A DNA stretch of 64,000 bases. It comes from Heterostelium multicystogenum. Lineage: Eukaryota > Evosea > Eumycetozoa > Acytosteliales > Acytosteliaceae. The notes under the pieces were generated by a model. That model saw only the letters and a list, made by a program, of their open reading frames with translations, was not told the DNA's origin and did not search any database. Position 1 is the first letter of the stretch, and each line of letters opens with the position of its first letter. Location: the NCBI GenBank assembly GCA_003667245.1, contig RCNN01000067.1, forward strand, positions 30,104-94,103, in the 5' to 3' direction. Of this stretch, positions 38,910 through 48,124 are shown piece after piece. Both the position numbers and the translations under genes were made by a program.

Positions 38910-39410
38910 ATGTCAACTCAAGTTACAAATAATACTATTGAAATTCGTCACCTTCAAAGAAGAGATTCAATTGGAATCAGAGGTATAGGTCCTTACAATA
39001 TTACTTTCAAGAAAACATGCAATGAATTGTTTGAATATATCGAAAGGCACAATGTAAAGTTTGACAAGTTCATTGGCTATTTCTATGATAATCCATTGGA
39101 AGTTGACCCCAACACATGCAGATCAGATGCTGCTATTCTCATTTCAAAGGAGCAGTTGGATGCTCTGGACCTATCCAGTGAAAAGATCAAGCACATCGTT
39201 TGGGAAGAGGGAGAGTATGCAATGATGCTCTACAAAGGACCATACGATCAGCTTGACCAACAATACCAAGAATTCTTTGAAGGCATCCACAGACTCAACC
39301 GAAAACCAAGTGAAAACACCGCCTCTATTGAAGTGTACCTCAACGACTGTGGTGTGACACCTCCCAATGAACTTCTAACCGAAATTTATATAAAACTAGA
39401 CAAGAATTAG
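38910..39410 (+). CDS. SbmC/GyrI-like protein, copy 2
   Basis: The ATG at 38910 (MSTQVTNNTIEIRHLQRRDS) is preferred over the in-frame ATG at 38889 because it gives 166 residues, exactly the length of copy 3. Family landmarks are IGPYNITFKKTCNELFEYI, GYFYDNPLEVDP, IVWEEGEYAMMLYKGPYDQL and SIEVYLNDCG. The reading frame is intact and intronless. Identity to copies 1 and 3 is evident in every landmark but the sequences are well diverged, so the duplication is not recent. Function unknown. Confidence 0.85.
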   Translation: MSTQVTNNTIEIRHLQRRDSIGIRGIGPYNITFKKTCNELFEYIERHNVKFDKFIGYFYDNPLEVDPNTCRSDAAILISKEQLDALDLSSEKIKHIVWEEGEYAMMLYKGPYDQLDQQYQEFFEGIHRLNRKPSENTASIEVYLNDCGVTPPNELLTEIYIKLDKN

Positions 39411-39640
39411 CGATCTAATTCAATAAAGTCGACTTGCCACCAAAGTCAATCAATTTGGAAATCGTCATCTTATAACTACTTGGCATAGAGCTATTCAAAA
39501 AAATGCTTAATACTAACATTGAGTTTGAGGGTTGCTTATAAAAAAAGAATTCAAATATTGACTCTTAGAACCCCGACTTTCAGATAATTTTGGCGCAAAA
39601 ATAACTATCTTATTTGGTAGCACTGCTAATGATCAATTTC

Positions 39641-39685
39641 TTGGAAATTGTTTACATCTATTTATATCTAGTAAACAATTTCCAA
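39641..39685. repeat. Perfect inverted repeat, 15-nt arms, upstream of SbmC/GyrI-like copy 3
   Basis: TTGGAAATTGTTTAC at 39641-39655 is followed 15 bases later by its exact reverse complement at 39671-39685. A 12-nt perfect palindrome (AAACATATGTTT) overlaps its right end at 39684-39695. The element ends 76 bases before the ATG at 39761. It may be a regulatory dyad or an RNA hairpin in the leader. Confidence 0.75.
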
Positions 39686-39760
39686 ACATATGTTTACAAA
39701 TTAACAAATAATAATAAATAAGAATCAATTTGATATTGAAAATAAATAATTCACATTAAA

Positions 39761-40261
39761 ATGGAAGAAATTAAAGTTGAAGTTCGTCATATTCCAAAGT
39801 CAGACTCTATTGGTGTAGTCAATCATGGACCCTATGCCGTTGCTTTCAAGCAAAGCTGTGGTACTCTCTTCAAATACCTTGGAGAGAAACAAATTACTCC
39901 TGGAGATTTCATTGGTTTCTTCTTTGACAACCCTTGCATTGTATCCCCCAGTGAATTGAAGTCTGCCGCCGCTGTCAAAGTAACTCCACAACAATTGGCT
40001 TCACTCCAATTGACAGGTTCCGAACCAGTCCAACACCTTACCTGGGAAGAAGGTGAATATGCCATCATCACACACAAAGGTCCATATGAGAAGCTCCCAA
40101 CAGCCTACGATTATTTCTTCAAGACCTGGTCCAAACAATTCAACAGAACCGCATCGGAAGCACCTTCAGTGGAGCATTACCTTAACAACCCAAGCACAAC
40201 TGCCAACGAGGACCTCATCACCCACATCTACCTCAAGCTTGAACCAGTTGCCTCAAACTAA
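39761..40261 (+). CDS. SbmC/GyrI-like protein, copy 3
   Basis: An intact 166-residue single-exon gene starting MEEIKVEVRHIPKSDSIGVV. Landmarks are HGPYAVAFKQSCGTLFKYL, FFFDNPCIVSP, LTWEEGEYAIITHKGPYEKL and SVEHYLNNP. Coding sequence is richer in GC at third positions than the surrounding DNA, which suggests good expression. It is tandem with copy 2, 350 bases apart, and the two share orientation. Related to bacterial SbmC/GyrI; the ligand is unknown. Confidence 0.88.
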   Translation: MEEIKVEVRHIPKSDSIGVVNHGPYAVAFKQSCGTLFKYLGEKQITPGDFIGFFFDNPCIVSPSELKSAAAVKVTPQQLASLQLTGSEPVQHLTWEEGEYAIITHKGPYEKLPTAYDYFFKTWSKQFNRTASEAPSVEHYLNNPSTTANEDLITHIYLKLEPVASN

Positions 40262-40408
40262 GCCAACTATTATTTCCAATATAAAACAAATTGATTATAA
40301 TAAATACAATTTGTTTTATATTATTTAGTCATGATACAATAAACATTAATATATTTATTAATTATAATTCGGCATTTGAGATATTATTATTATTGTTGTT
40401 ATTATATT

Positions 40409-41255
40409 TTAGTCGAGGGTGACACATCCATAGTATCCAGCAATCATATTGGATATTGCGCCAATAAATCCAATGCAAGTTGCTACTAACATTGCTATCC
40501 ACCCAGTTGCTGGTTTCCATTTAATATCATAGCCAGTAGTTGGAAGTGTACGAACCAAACAATTCCCTGTTCATATCATTGTCACACATAAAATCGGTTC
40601 CAATATCAATATTCAGCTCTTGCAATCACTCCTTATGGAATTGGGAAAGTAAATAAATGTAATCAAAGAGGCCAAGAAGAATAATATCATTATCAAAGCT
40701 ACAAAATGGGAAAAGGCGGTAAAGGTAATTGGAAATCTAATCGTCCTGAGGGCATTAAGCAAATGTGCGATAATCAATGTCATACAGATGATTAGCGTGA
40801 AAAAGTCAAAACAGTAAAAGTCAAGCAAACCTTCATAATTTCAACTTGATTCCTATAGCGATCACTTTCTATTATAGGAGTGATTCCTGAAATAGTTTGA
40901 GAATCTCCTGTAATTGTTACTTTCATTTGATTGTATTTCAATAACAATGAGGTTGTAATAGGCTCGGAGTCTACAATAGATTCCACTGTAACCGACCACC
41001 AATATGCTGAATTTATTATTAAAGTTTGTCACATGATTTGAATTTCATCTATCTTTGAAAATAATCAATAACACGTAATGAAAATGCTATGATAGTACCA
41101 ATCCATGCGCAGAAATAACAAGCAAATATAAAGAAATTTGGTTTATGTATATTCGGTCGCGTCATATGTTGTATATTTAAAAGGTGTAACTTGGAATTCA
41201 CTACAAAAATGTTTTGTGAAGAGTTGTTATTGACTTTTGATATTTTAAACAACAT
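40409..41255 (-). CDS. Four-helix membrane protein (claudin/SUR7-like topology)
   Basis: Several exons on the minus strand. The first (from 41255) reads MLFKISKVNNNSSQNIFVV, then a helix (FFIFACYFCAWIGTIIAFSL). The next block has AYWW and a beta-rich loop (KYNQMKVTITGDSQT). Two further helices follow (FFTLIICMTLIIAHLLNAL, FVALIMILFFLASLITFIYF), and the last exon carries TGWIAMLVATCIGFIGAISN, stopping at 40409-40411. Helix 1, a large loop, then three helices is the layout of claudin/SUR7-like proteins, a comparison by topology only. Introns near 40990-41045, 40800-40835 and 40560-40610 are approximate. Confidence 0.6.
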
Positions 41256-41676
41256 TTTTGCAGAGTGGGTTAGATCTCGAGAGGAATCCCATACATATAT
41301 ACATACATATATCTAACTGAACAAATATTTGTTATTTTGGCGAATCTATTGTGTAAGTGATAAACAACTTTATTCTTAAACCCTGGGTTTGAGCTATAGA
41401 ATGACTCTAAATATGTAATTAATTAAATTAAAGGGTTAGGAGAAGGAAATCCTATTATTGTGTTGGTTGTTAGTTTTTCAAGATTCGAATGACTGGTTGT
41501 TATACTAATAAATATACTTAGAACCAGTCATGTTTGAAAAAATAGTATTGAATTCATTTAGAGTGTCTTCGATTGTTTTAATTTATTTGAGTTTTTAATG
41601 AAATTTAGTTTTTTTATGAATATATTTTAACATAATGAAATTAGTGAAGTTGAAACATTAAACTAGTTAATTAACA
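41256..41676. promoter_or_regulatory. Divergent promoter, membrane protein and ric8
   Basis: About 420 AT-rich bases between divergent genes. A repeated segment (GACTGGTT at about 41491 and its inverse AACCAGTC at about 41522) forms a small dyad. No defined site was recognised. Confidence 0.35.
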
Positions 41677-43383
41677 ATGGATAAGTTCAACCAACTATAT
41701 ACAAGCGATGCAACAGAGTCAACTTGGCTAGATATTCTCAAGGCATTCAATGATGAACATCAAAGTTTGTATTTTCAATATCAATAACCCTTCTTGCACT
41801 ACCTCATAATAGAAGAAGATTAGTCTTCGGTTAGAGGTAGTATTAGAAGTTTGATAGATAGATAAATAGATAAATAGATAGAATAGAACAGATGTATTAA
41901 TATAGTTGCTTTCATTCTTTCACTTATTGTTAATTCAACATATTCATTTGGAAATTGTATTTACTTTGGATTCCATCAATTATTATCGAAATCTGTGGAT
42001 CTTCTATAATCAATCTTCATTGTAAATTGCATCCTGATTACTTTGTTATAGACGAAAGATCATTCATTAGCAAATACACTTTGAAAGAGAAGAAACAATT
42101 CACTTTGAATATGTTGGATGTTTTAAATGGAGAGGTTGCTGGTCGTGAGAGAAGCAGTGCTGCTTTATATCAAACTTTGGTGGCTTTGCGTATCACTCTA
42201 AGAGAGATCGACCCATCGGAGGAAGAAGCAATCGCCAATGCCATGCCACTCTTTTTCAAGTTTGGTAATGTTGGTGAGGATGAAAAGACATCGATACACT
42301 CTGATGAGATTCGTGACGAATCAATGAGATGCATTGTCAACTGCATTGCAAGAACCAGATCACTGCAAACCAAATTCCGTGACGCAATGAACGGACCATT
42401 GCTGCTGCTGGCAGAAGTCAAGCAGCCTTTAGACGACAAGGTTGCTTTGCCCATCTTTAAGATTCTCGTACACAGCTGTCCTGAACCAGAGGTTCGTATC
42501 AAGTTGTTGAATCAAGGACTGCTCGATGTTTGCACTGAGCAGCTTGAACAGCGTACCAAGGATGGATTCGAGGCTTCGGTTATTCTCGGTGACCTTTGCC
42601 GTCTGATGTTCACAGCCACCATGCACTGGGGACAACTCGACCGTAGCGTTAAGATACCAGTAACCGAGGAGGATCACAATCGTATTCGTCGTCTTTTGCC
42701 AACCTACAAAAAGATATTCACTCAACACTGCACACCAGACCAACAGATGTACCAAGTTAAGCTTGCACTCGTTTCGACACTTCTAAACACTCCTAAATCT
42801 CTCTTTGACGAGGTTGTAGATCATATCCCACTTACATACTTTGAAGAAATTCTTGCTATTCAATCATCTTTCTTTGATAAGTATGAATCAATCTGATGAT
42901 TTTGTTAAAGTACAAGTCAAATAACTTACCAATGAATCGATCTGATTATAGACCAACTGCACCAGGAGAAATGGTACCAATCTTAATGCTTCTCTCATGC
43001 ATTGCAGAGAATGTACCAGAAACTAGAGATCAGCTGAAAGCCTTTACATTCCCTTCTGAACTTATTAAGGAAACCGATGAACCACTCTCTGTAACAATAG
43101 AGTATGTAGATTGAATGCAACATCATCTATTATATCATAATTGAAATAGATATGCTAATTAACTTTTATAAACAGAGCACCTAAAGAATCAGTGACTCAA
43201 GGTATCAGTGCTAAATTGATTCCATTGATGACATCAAGTGATATTGGATTGAAACACTTTGCATCTGAATTCTTTTACTTTATATGCGACGAAGATGCCA
43301 ATGAAGTTTGTAGATTGACAGGTTATGGTAATGCTGCTGGACTTTTGGTGTCTAAAGGATTGATGTCATTGGGAGGTCAATAA
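41677..43383 (+). CDS. ric8: Ric8 (synembryn), G-alpha chaperone and exchange factor
   Basis: Ric8 proteins fold G-alpha subunits and act as non-receptor exchange factors, needed in chemotaxis of amoebae. Exon 1 (41677-41764) starts MDKFNQLYTSDATEST. A 287-nt intron joins in phase to NERSFISKYTLKEKKQFTL. The body is an armadillo-type helical repeat (LFKFGNVGEDEK-like segments, LVHSCPEPEVRIKLLNQG). The C-terminus carries the family hallmark LTGYGNAAGLLVSKGL. Exon 2 ends near 42883 and exon 3 starts at 42950 (TAPGEMVPILMLLSCIAE); exon 4 starts near 43175. All joints are in phase and no frame shift is seen, so this gene looks intact. Confidence 0.9.
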
Positions 43384-43541
43384 CGTCATAAACAAATACT
43401 AAAACAAACCAAAGCTAGGAACTAATACAATGATGTACATATACAAATAAACAAAGTAGATAATTTTCAACAACAAATAACAACAACAATGAAATGTGCA
43501 CGCAACAGTGAGATAATAATATTATCAATTGGTTAAGTGAA

Positions 43542-45341
43542 CTATTTATTGTTATGTCTTTTCTTATAGACAAGGATGATAAGACCAGCGATAAGAGCAA
43601 CAAATAAGACTGAACCAACTACTATGAGTGCTATCTTCCAACCCTGGAGCTTGTCTGAGTCATGACTATAAGTCTTTGTGCTAAGCATTAGGCAATGTGT
43701 GTAAATACTATCTGTATTTGATGAACCGCTTAGTTCGACTACCTGAAGCTTGAACTGTACAGATGTGGGGTTGGCTTGACTTTCTATGGCAGCTGAATTG
43801 ACGGTCAGCTTGGTACTTTCAGCAAGCGAAATAGATTTCGATTGCATAATACAATATTCTGTATCTGTGTCAAGCTGACTGGCAAAAGTTAGGAGGATGC
43901 TTCCATCAAGCTTTGCATTATTAGCATAGATATAGGGTCCTGCTATATCGGTTGTGTTTTGCTGCTGTAAGATGTAAAGAGTTGAACTGGAGGTCATGTT
44001 TAGGGTATCTCCAATACTGATTACTCCATTTAAATTCGAGGCGAAAGTTCCATTGTCAACTACTATTGATTGGCTTACCATGAGGCCTGAGTAAGCAAGA
44101 AACATTCCTTTGTTGACGACAATCGAGCCGTCGATGTTGTAGGTATCGTTTTGAAGAATATTTACAAATTTCGCATCGCCATCGATCACTATATCACCAA
44201 TCATCTGGTTGTTCTGTGGAACTAAGCTTGCCCTGTTGGTGACCATCAACGATTTAGCCGACAATCTGTTGAGATATGCGGTCGCTCCATCAAATGTCAT
44301 GATTGAAGTCTTAGTGGAGAGCGACACACCAGATAGCATTTCTAAGATTGTTGTTTCTTCACTCACGATAATATGGATATTCTCAAGTGGAGTAGGCGAT
44401 AGTGAGCCAATCGATGACATACCAATGAGTCTAAGCACAGTTGATTTTGAATTGGAAGAGGTACGGAGATCTTGAATTTGAGAATCTGTAAAGTTGATTT
44501 GAGTTGTTCCACTGAGTTGAAGAGTGACGAGATATGATTGCTCCGCGACATTAACATCGGTAGAATCAATGTTGATTAGTCCGAAAGAATTGATGGTACC
44601 AACTTTGAAATTCTTTGTTTCAATAGTCAGTGTAGATTGATCTGCTTGATCGATGTTAGATGTATTTACAAACGATTGGCATATGAGGTTGACATTGGAC
44701 TGAGGGAAAAGATTGAAATTTTCCGTAACTAGGAGTGAGTCTGTCACTGTAAGGCTGCCGTTGGTGACAATCACCCATGCACCGGACAGAGTTGATATAT
44801 TGGAATTTCCACTCAAAGAAATCGATGTGGAGTCGATCGATGTAGATGTATCGCCAGTGACACCACCATTGAAATAAAGTATACCGATCGATTTAATGGT
44901 GGTTTGAGTTAGTTGGGCCAGCCTACTAAAAGAGACCACCGAGTTGATTGTCAAATCAACAGGACCGTCTATAATGATTCCACCCAGCTTCAGTGATTGG
45001 TTTATAGCTATATATTCCAGCTGAGTTGATTTGACAAGTGCATCATAACTTCCATCTAGCCACGGTGCCAATCCATTCTCCCAATTATTTACATTTTCGA
45101 ATTGACAAGGTGTGCTTTGACTACAAGTCTCCACAGGTTTCCATATTGATACATCTGTTGTTTCACGACAATCATACAACACAACACAGGTATTAATAAA
45201 AATGCCATAAAGAATCGACGAAGTACTACATGTTTTCCATGAAATTTCATTTGTATACATACTCTGAGATAAAACAATCTGAGGTTGTTGTATTAGAAAC
45301 AACATGTATAAAAATGTTATAAATATAACAGATATTGACAT
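43542..45341 (-). CDS. Type I membrane glycoprotein, beta-helix-like ectodomain
   Basis: An intact single-exon gene of 599 residues. A signal peptide (MSISVIFITFLYMLFLI) is followed by a Cys-containing N-terminal part (CSTSSILYGIFINTCVV, CSQSTPCQF) and WENGLAPWLDGSYDALV. A long Ser/Thr/Asn-rich array of short strands with many sequons (ISLSGNSNISTLSG, VTDSLLVTENFNLFP) suggests a solenoid. The end is a membrane helix (IALIVVGSVLFVALIAGLI) and a short basic tail (YKKRHNNK). Related in style to dictyostelid surface proteins; not assigned to a named family. It is convergent with ric8. Confidence 0.75.
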   Translation of the reverse strand: MSISVIFITFLYMLFLIQQPQIVLSQSMYTNEISWKTCSTSSILYGIFINTCVVLYDCRETTDVSIWKPVETCSQSTPCQFENVNNWENGLAPWLDGSYDALVKSTQLEYIAINQSLKLGGIIIDGPVDLTINSVVSFSRLAQLTQTTIKSIGILYFNGGVTGDTSTSIDSTSISLSGNSNISTLSGAWVIVTNGSLTVTDSLLVTENFNLFPQSNVNLICQSFVNTSNIDQADQSTLTIETKNFKVGTINSFGLINIDSTDVNVAEQSYLVTLQLSGTTQINFTDSQIQDLRTSSNSKSTVLRLIGMSSIGSLSPTPLENIHIIVSEETTILEMLSGVSLSTKTSIMTFDGATAYLNRLSAKSLMVTNRASLVPQNNQMIGDIVIDGDAKFVNILQNDTYNIDGSIVVNKGMFLAYSGLMVSQSIVVDNGTFASNLNGVISIGDTLNMTSSSTLYILQQQNTTDIAGPYIYANNAKLDGSILLTFASQLDTDTEYCIMQSKSISLAESTKLTVNSAAIESQANPTSVQFKLQVVELSGSSNTDSIYTHCLMLSTKTYSHDSDKLQGWKIALIVVGSVLFVALIAGLIILVYKKRHNNK

Positions 45342-45870
45342 TGTGTTTTACTTTATCTGTGTATGTCTCAAGATGTACAATTGTCGAATGTGTGTTGCCA
45401 ACCAGTTGCTTTAGTTAGTTGGTTGTCAATCAATAAAAAAATGAGTGGTCAACCAAATCAACCTCATTTTTGATTTGCCCAACAATTAATAATAATCAAT
45501 CTTAAGAATGATGTGAATCGAGTAGGTTGTGGTGCAACCAGCGGCATTCAAAATTTGTTTTTGCAAAAAAACAAAAAAGTTGCTCCAATCAAATATGATT
45601 TTAAAACAAATTCAAATAATATTTTTTGAGAATCTTCGCATCTCATATCTTATGAAAATTTTTTATATTGTGATTAGTTTGGTGTCTTTCCTTACCATGG
45701 TCAACCTCATTGTTGTTAGACTATTTTGTTGATTTTTTTGAATTTGATTACTTTTGTTTTTTCTTTTACTATTGATTTTTAAATGATCACAATTTTGATC
45801 AGTTGTAGTTGAATATTTAATAATAATATTATTAAAACCATCAATCGATAGATATATAAATATAAATAAT

Positions 45871-45901
<31 letters not shown>

Positions 45902-48124
45902 TAACAATAGTAATAGTATTTTGTTAGTTTTAAAGTTTAAACGAAAAGGAAAATTGTGTAAAAAGAAGAAATAGAAGACGAGACGAAAGCTCCTCAAATT
46001 TAATGATAAACAAGAAATCTAACCTTAGAATTAGCTGTTTATATAATTGTATGCAAAATCCTATTTTCAATAATTCAACCTGGACTTTTAAAATATATCC
46101 TATATCTATATCTCGTAGCATCTTTTACAATATTTGTTTATTTTCATCCATCCATTGTGAAATTTCAGTTGTCAGTGTATTCATTCATACCCCAGACACA
46201 TAAAAATACAATTTAAAGTAAATAAAAAAAAGTACAAAGCAGTCAAACAAACAAACAATCAATCAACCACCACTACAGAGATCTTCTGATAATGAAACCC
46301 CAATTTGACTACTATTAGTATTTATGGGGTGTTGTTATTATTATATCATTATCATTATTGGTGTTGTTGTTATTTTGGATGGTTCTATTATTATTGGTAT
46401 TTAAATAGAGCAATAGCAAATAATAAAGTAAGAAAGAAAGAAAGAAGGATACAGGAAAATGATTTTATTGATTTGCGAAAGTAGTTTGTTAACAATAATG
46501 GATGGGGTAGCTTAGTTTTAAGGTGAAAGTGTTCATCATTCACTCAGACAAAACTATTAAGATGAACACTACATTAAGCAACAACAACAATGACTACTTT
46601 CTTCATTCTACCAATCACAACTCAATCTAATCTTCTTTTAAGGATATTCAATCTCTATTTGTGAACAAATATTGAATTGGATACAATTTTTACTTTATCA
46701 TAATAATACTAATAATAATAATGTAATCATATTTATAAAATAATAATGATAATAATGTAATTTGTAATTATAAATAATAATAATTTTATTTGATCAATCA
46801 TTATTATTATTATTAATATTATTATAAGTAATACATCAAACCAAACCATAGAATTAATACTTTAATTAGTTAATTAGTATGTTAGTCAAGTTTGTTATTT
46901 AATAGAGCTAAGCCAATATTATTTAATATATAGTATTGTATTGTTATGGTATTATATGATTGGTATTTTATTTTATTTGTAAATTACAATTTAGTTTGGT
47001 TAAATTTCCCATACATTTTAAAATATGGAGAATGTAATGGAATGAAATGGATAGAAATATTAATAATAATAATAATAATATCAATAGATCAAAATTATTT
47101 TAATTTAAAATCAAGGAATTACTTGAATCATACTACCCATCATATTGAAGTAGAACTTTAATTATTACTTCAATAGTATTGTATGTATTTTTATTGTATT
47201 ATTTCGAAGATGAATACCAAACGACTGTTAATATTATAGAATGAAACATTAATTAAATTATTACATTTTATAATAAAATAAAAATGATGATCTACTTATT
47301 ACTTTTATTACAATCTACAAGTATTTTCAATCATCAATTCAATAAATCCATCGAAAATCAAAACAGCATACTAAAAACAGACACACAGACAGAGAGAGAC
47401 TGTTTGGTTTATCGTGCAATAACATGCCCGCCATCTTATTGATCAAACAACCCCCACCCACAAACCGCACCTCCCTCACATCACATCACAAAAATAACAA
47501 TTCCACCCATTTTTATAATAATAATCATAATCATAATAATAATAATAATAATAAATTAAAATTGATGATAGCACTCATCAAATCAACTCGAAATCTTACT
47601 AAACTCTATTGAAAGTTTAGGTAACAACCAAACCAAACCTAAACTAAACTCTAAACTAAATTAACCTTAAAAACTAAAATTCATATTACTTTACTTTATT
47701 CGTATTTCTTAGGTAGAATAATAATTAAACCAAATATAAATAATAATAGTAAGAATAATAAAATTTTAGCTACTTATTAAATAATAATCATAATCATAGT
47801 AGTAATCATTTATAATCATAGGATCAGATAGATTCAATACTTGTTCATAAACGATAGAATACATTTGGAATTGAACTGATTAAAAAAAAGATTCAACTTC
47901 CATCTTTTTAGTTAGATAAACAAAGAATAGACATAGCATAGTCATAGCATAGTCATAGCATAAACATTATAAATATAAACAAATAATATAATAGTTGTAA
48001 TTTAAATAATAGTAGTAATCACATCAAAACCTCAATAACCAAGATTTTTAATAAACTATACTATAGTGGAAGTAGTTATAGTAGCTTTAATTATTATTAG
48101 TAGTAGTAGTTTTTGGTAGGAAAA
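45342..48124. other. Longest gene-free stretch (2.8 kb), AT-rich, low complexity
   Basis: Highly AT-rich DNA with AAT/ATT trinucleotide runs (about 45866-45895, 46793-46815, 47056-47080, 47535-47555) and CAAT/CAAA blocks. Short ORFs here are all I/N/L/K-rich and lack family features. It must contain promoters of the gene ending at 45341 and of the kinase at 48125. No RNA gene could be recognised by eye. Confidence 0.45.

Noticed and set aside
41850..41885. GATA/TAGA tandem repeat as a CRISPR-like or satellite element
   Set aside because: It is a short imperfect microsatellite inside the first ric8 intron, with no spacers and no larger unit.
46946..47161. ORF of 71 codons in the long gene-free stretch
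   Set aside because: I/N/Y-rich composition typical of AT-rich spacer, no leader, splice sites or family features.
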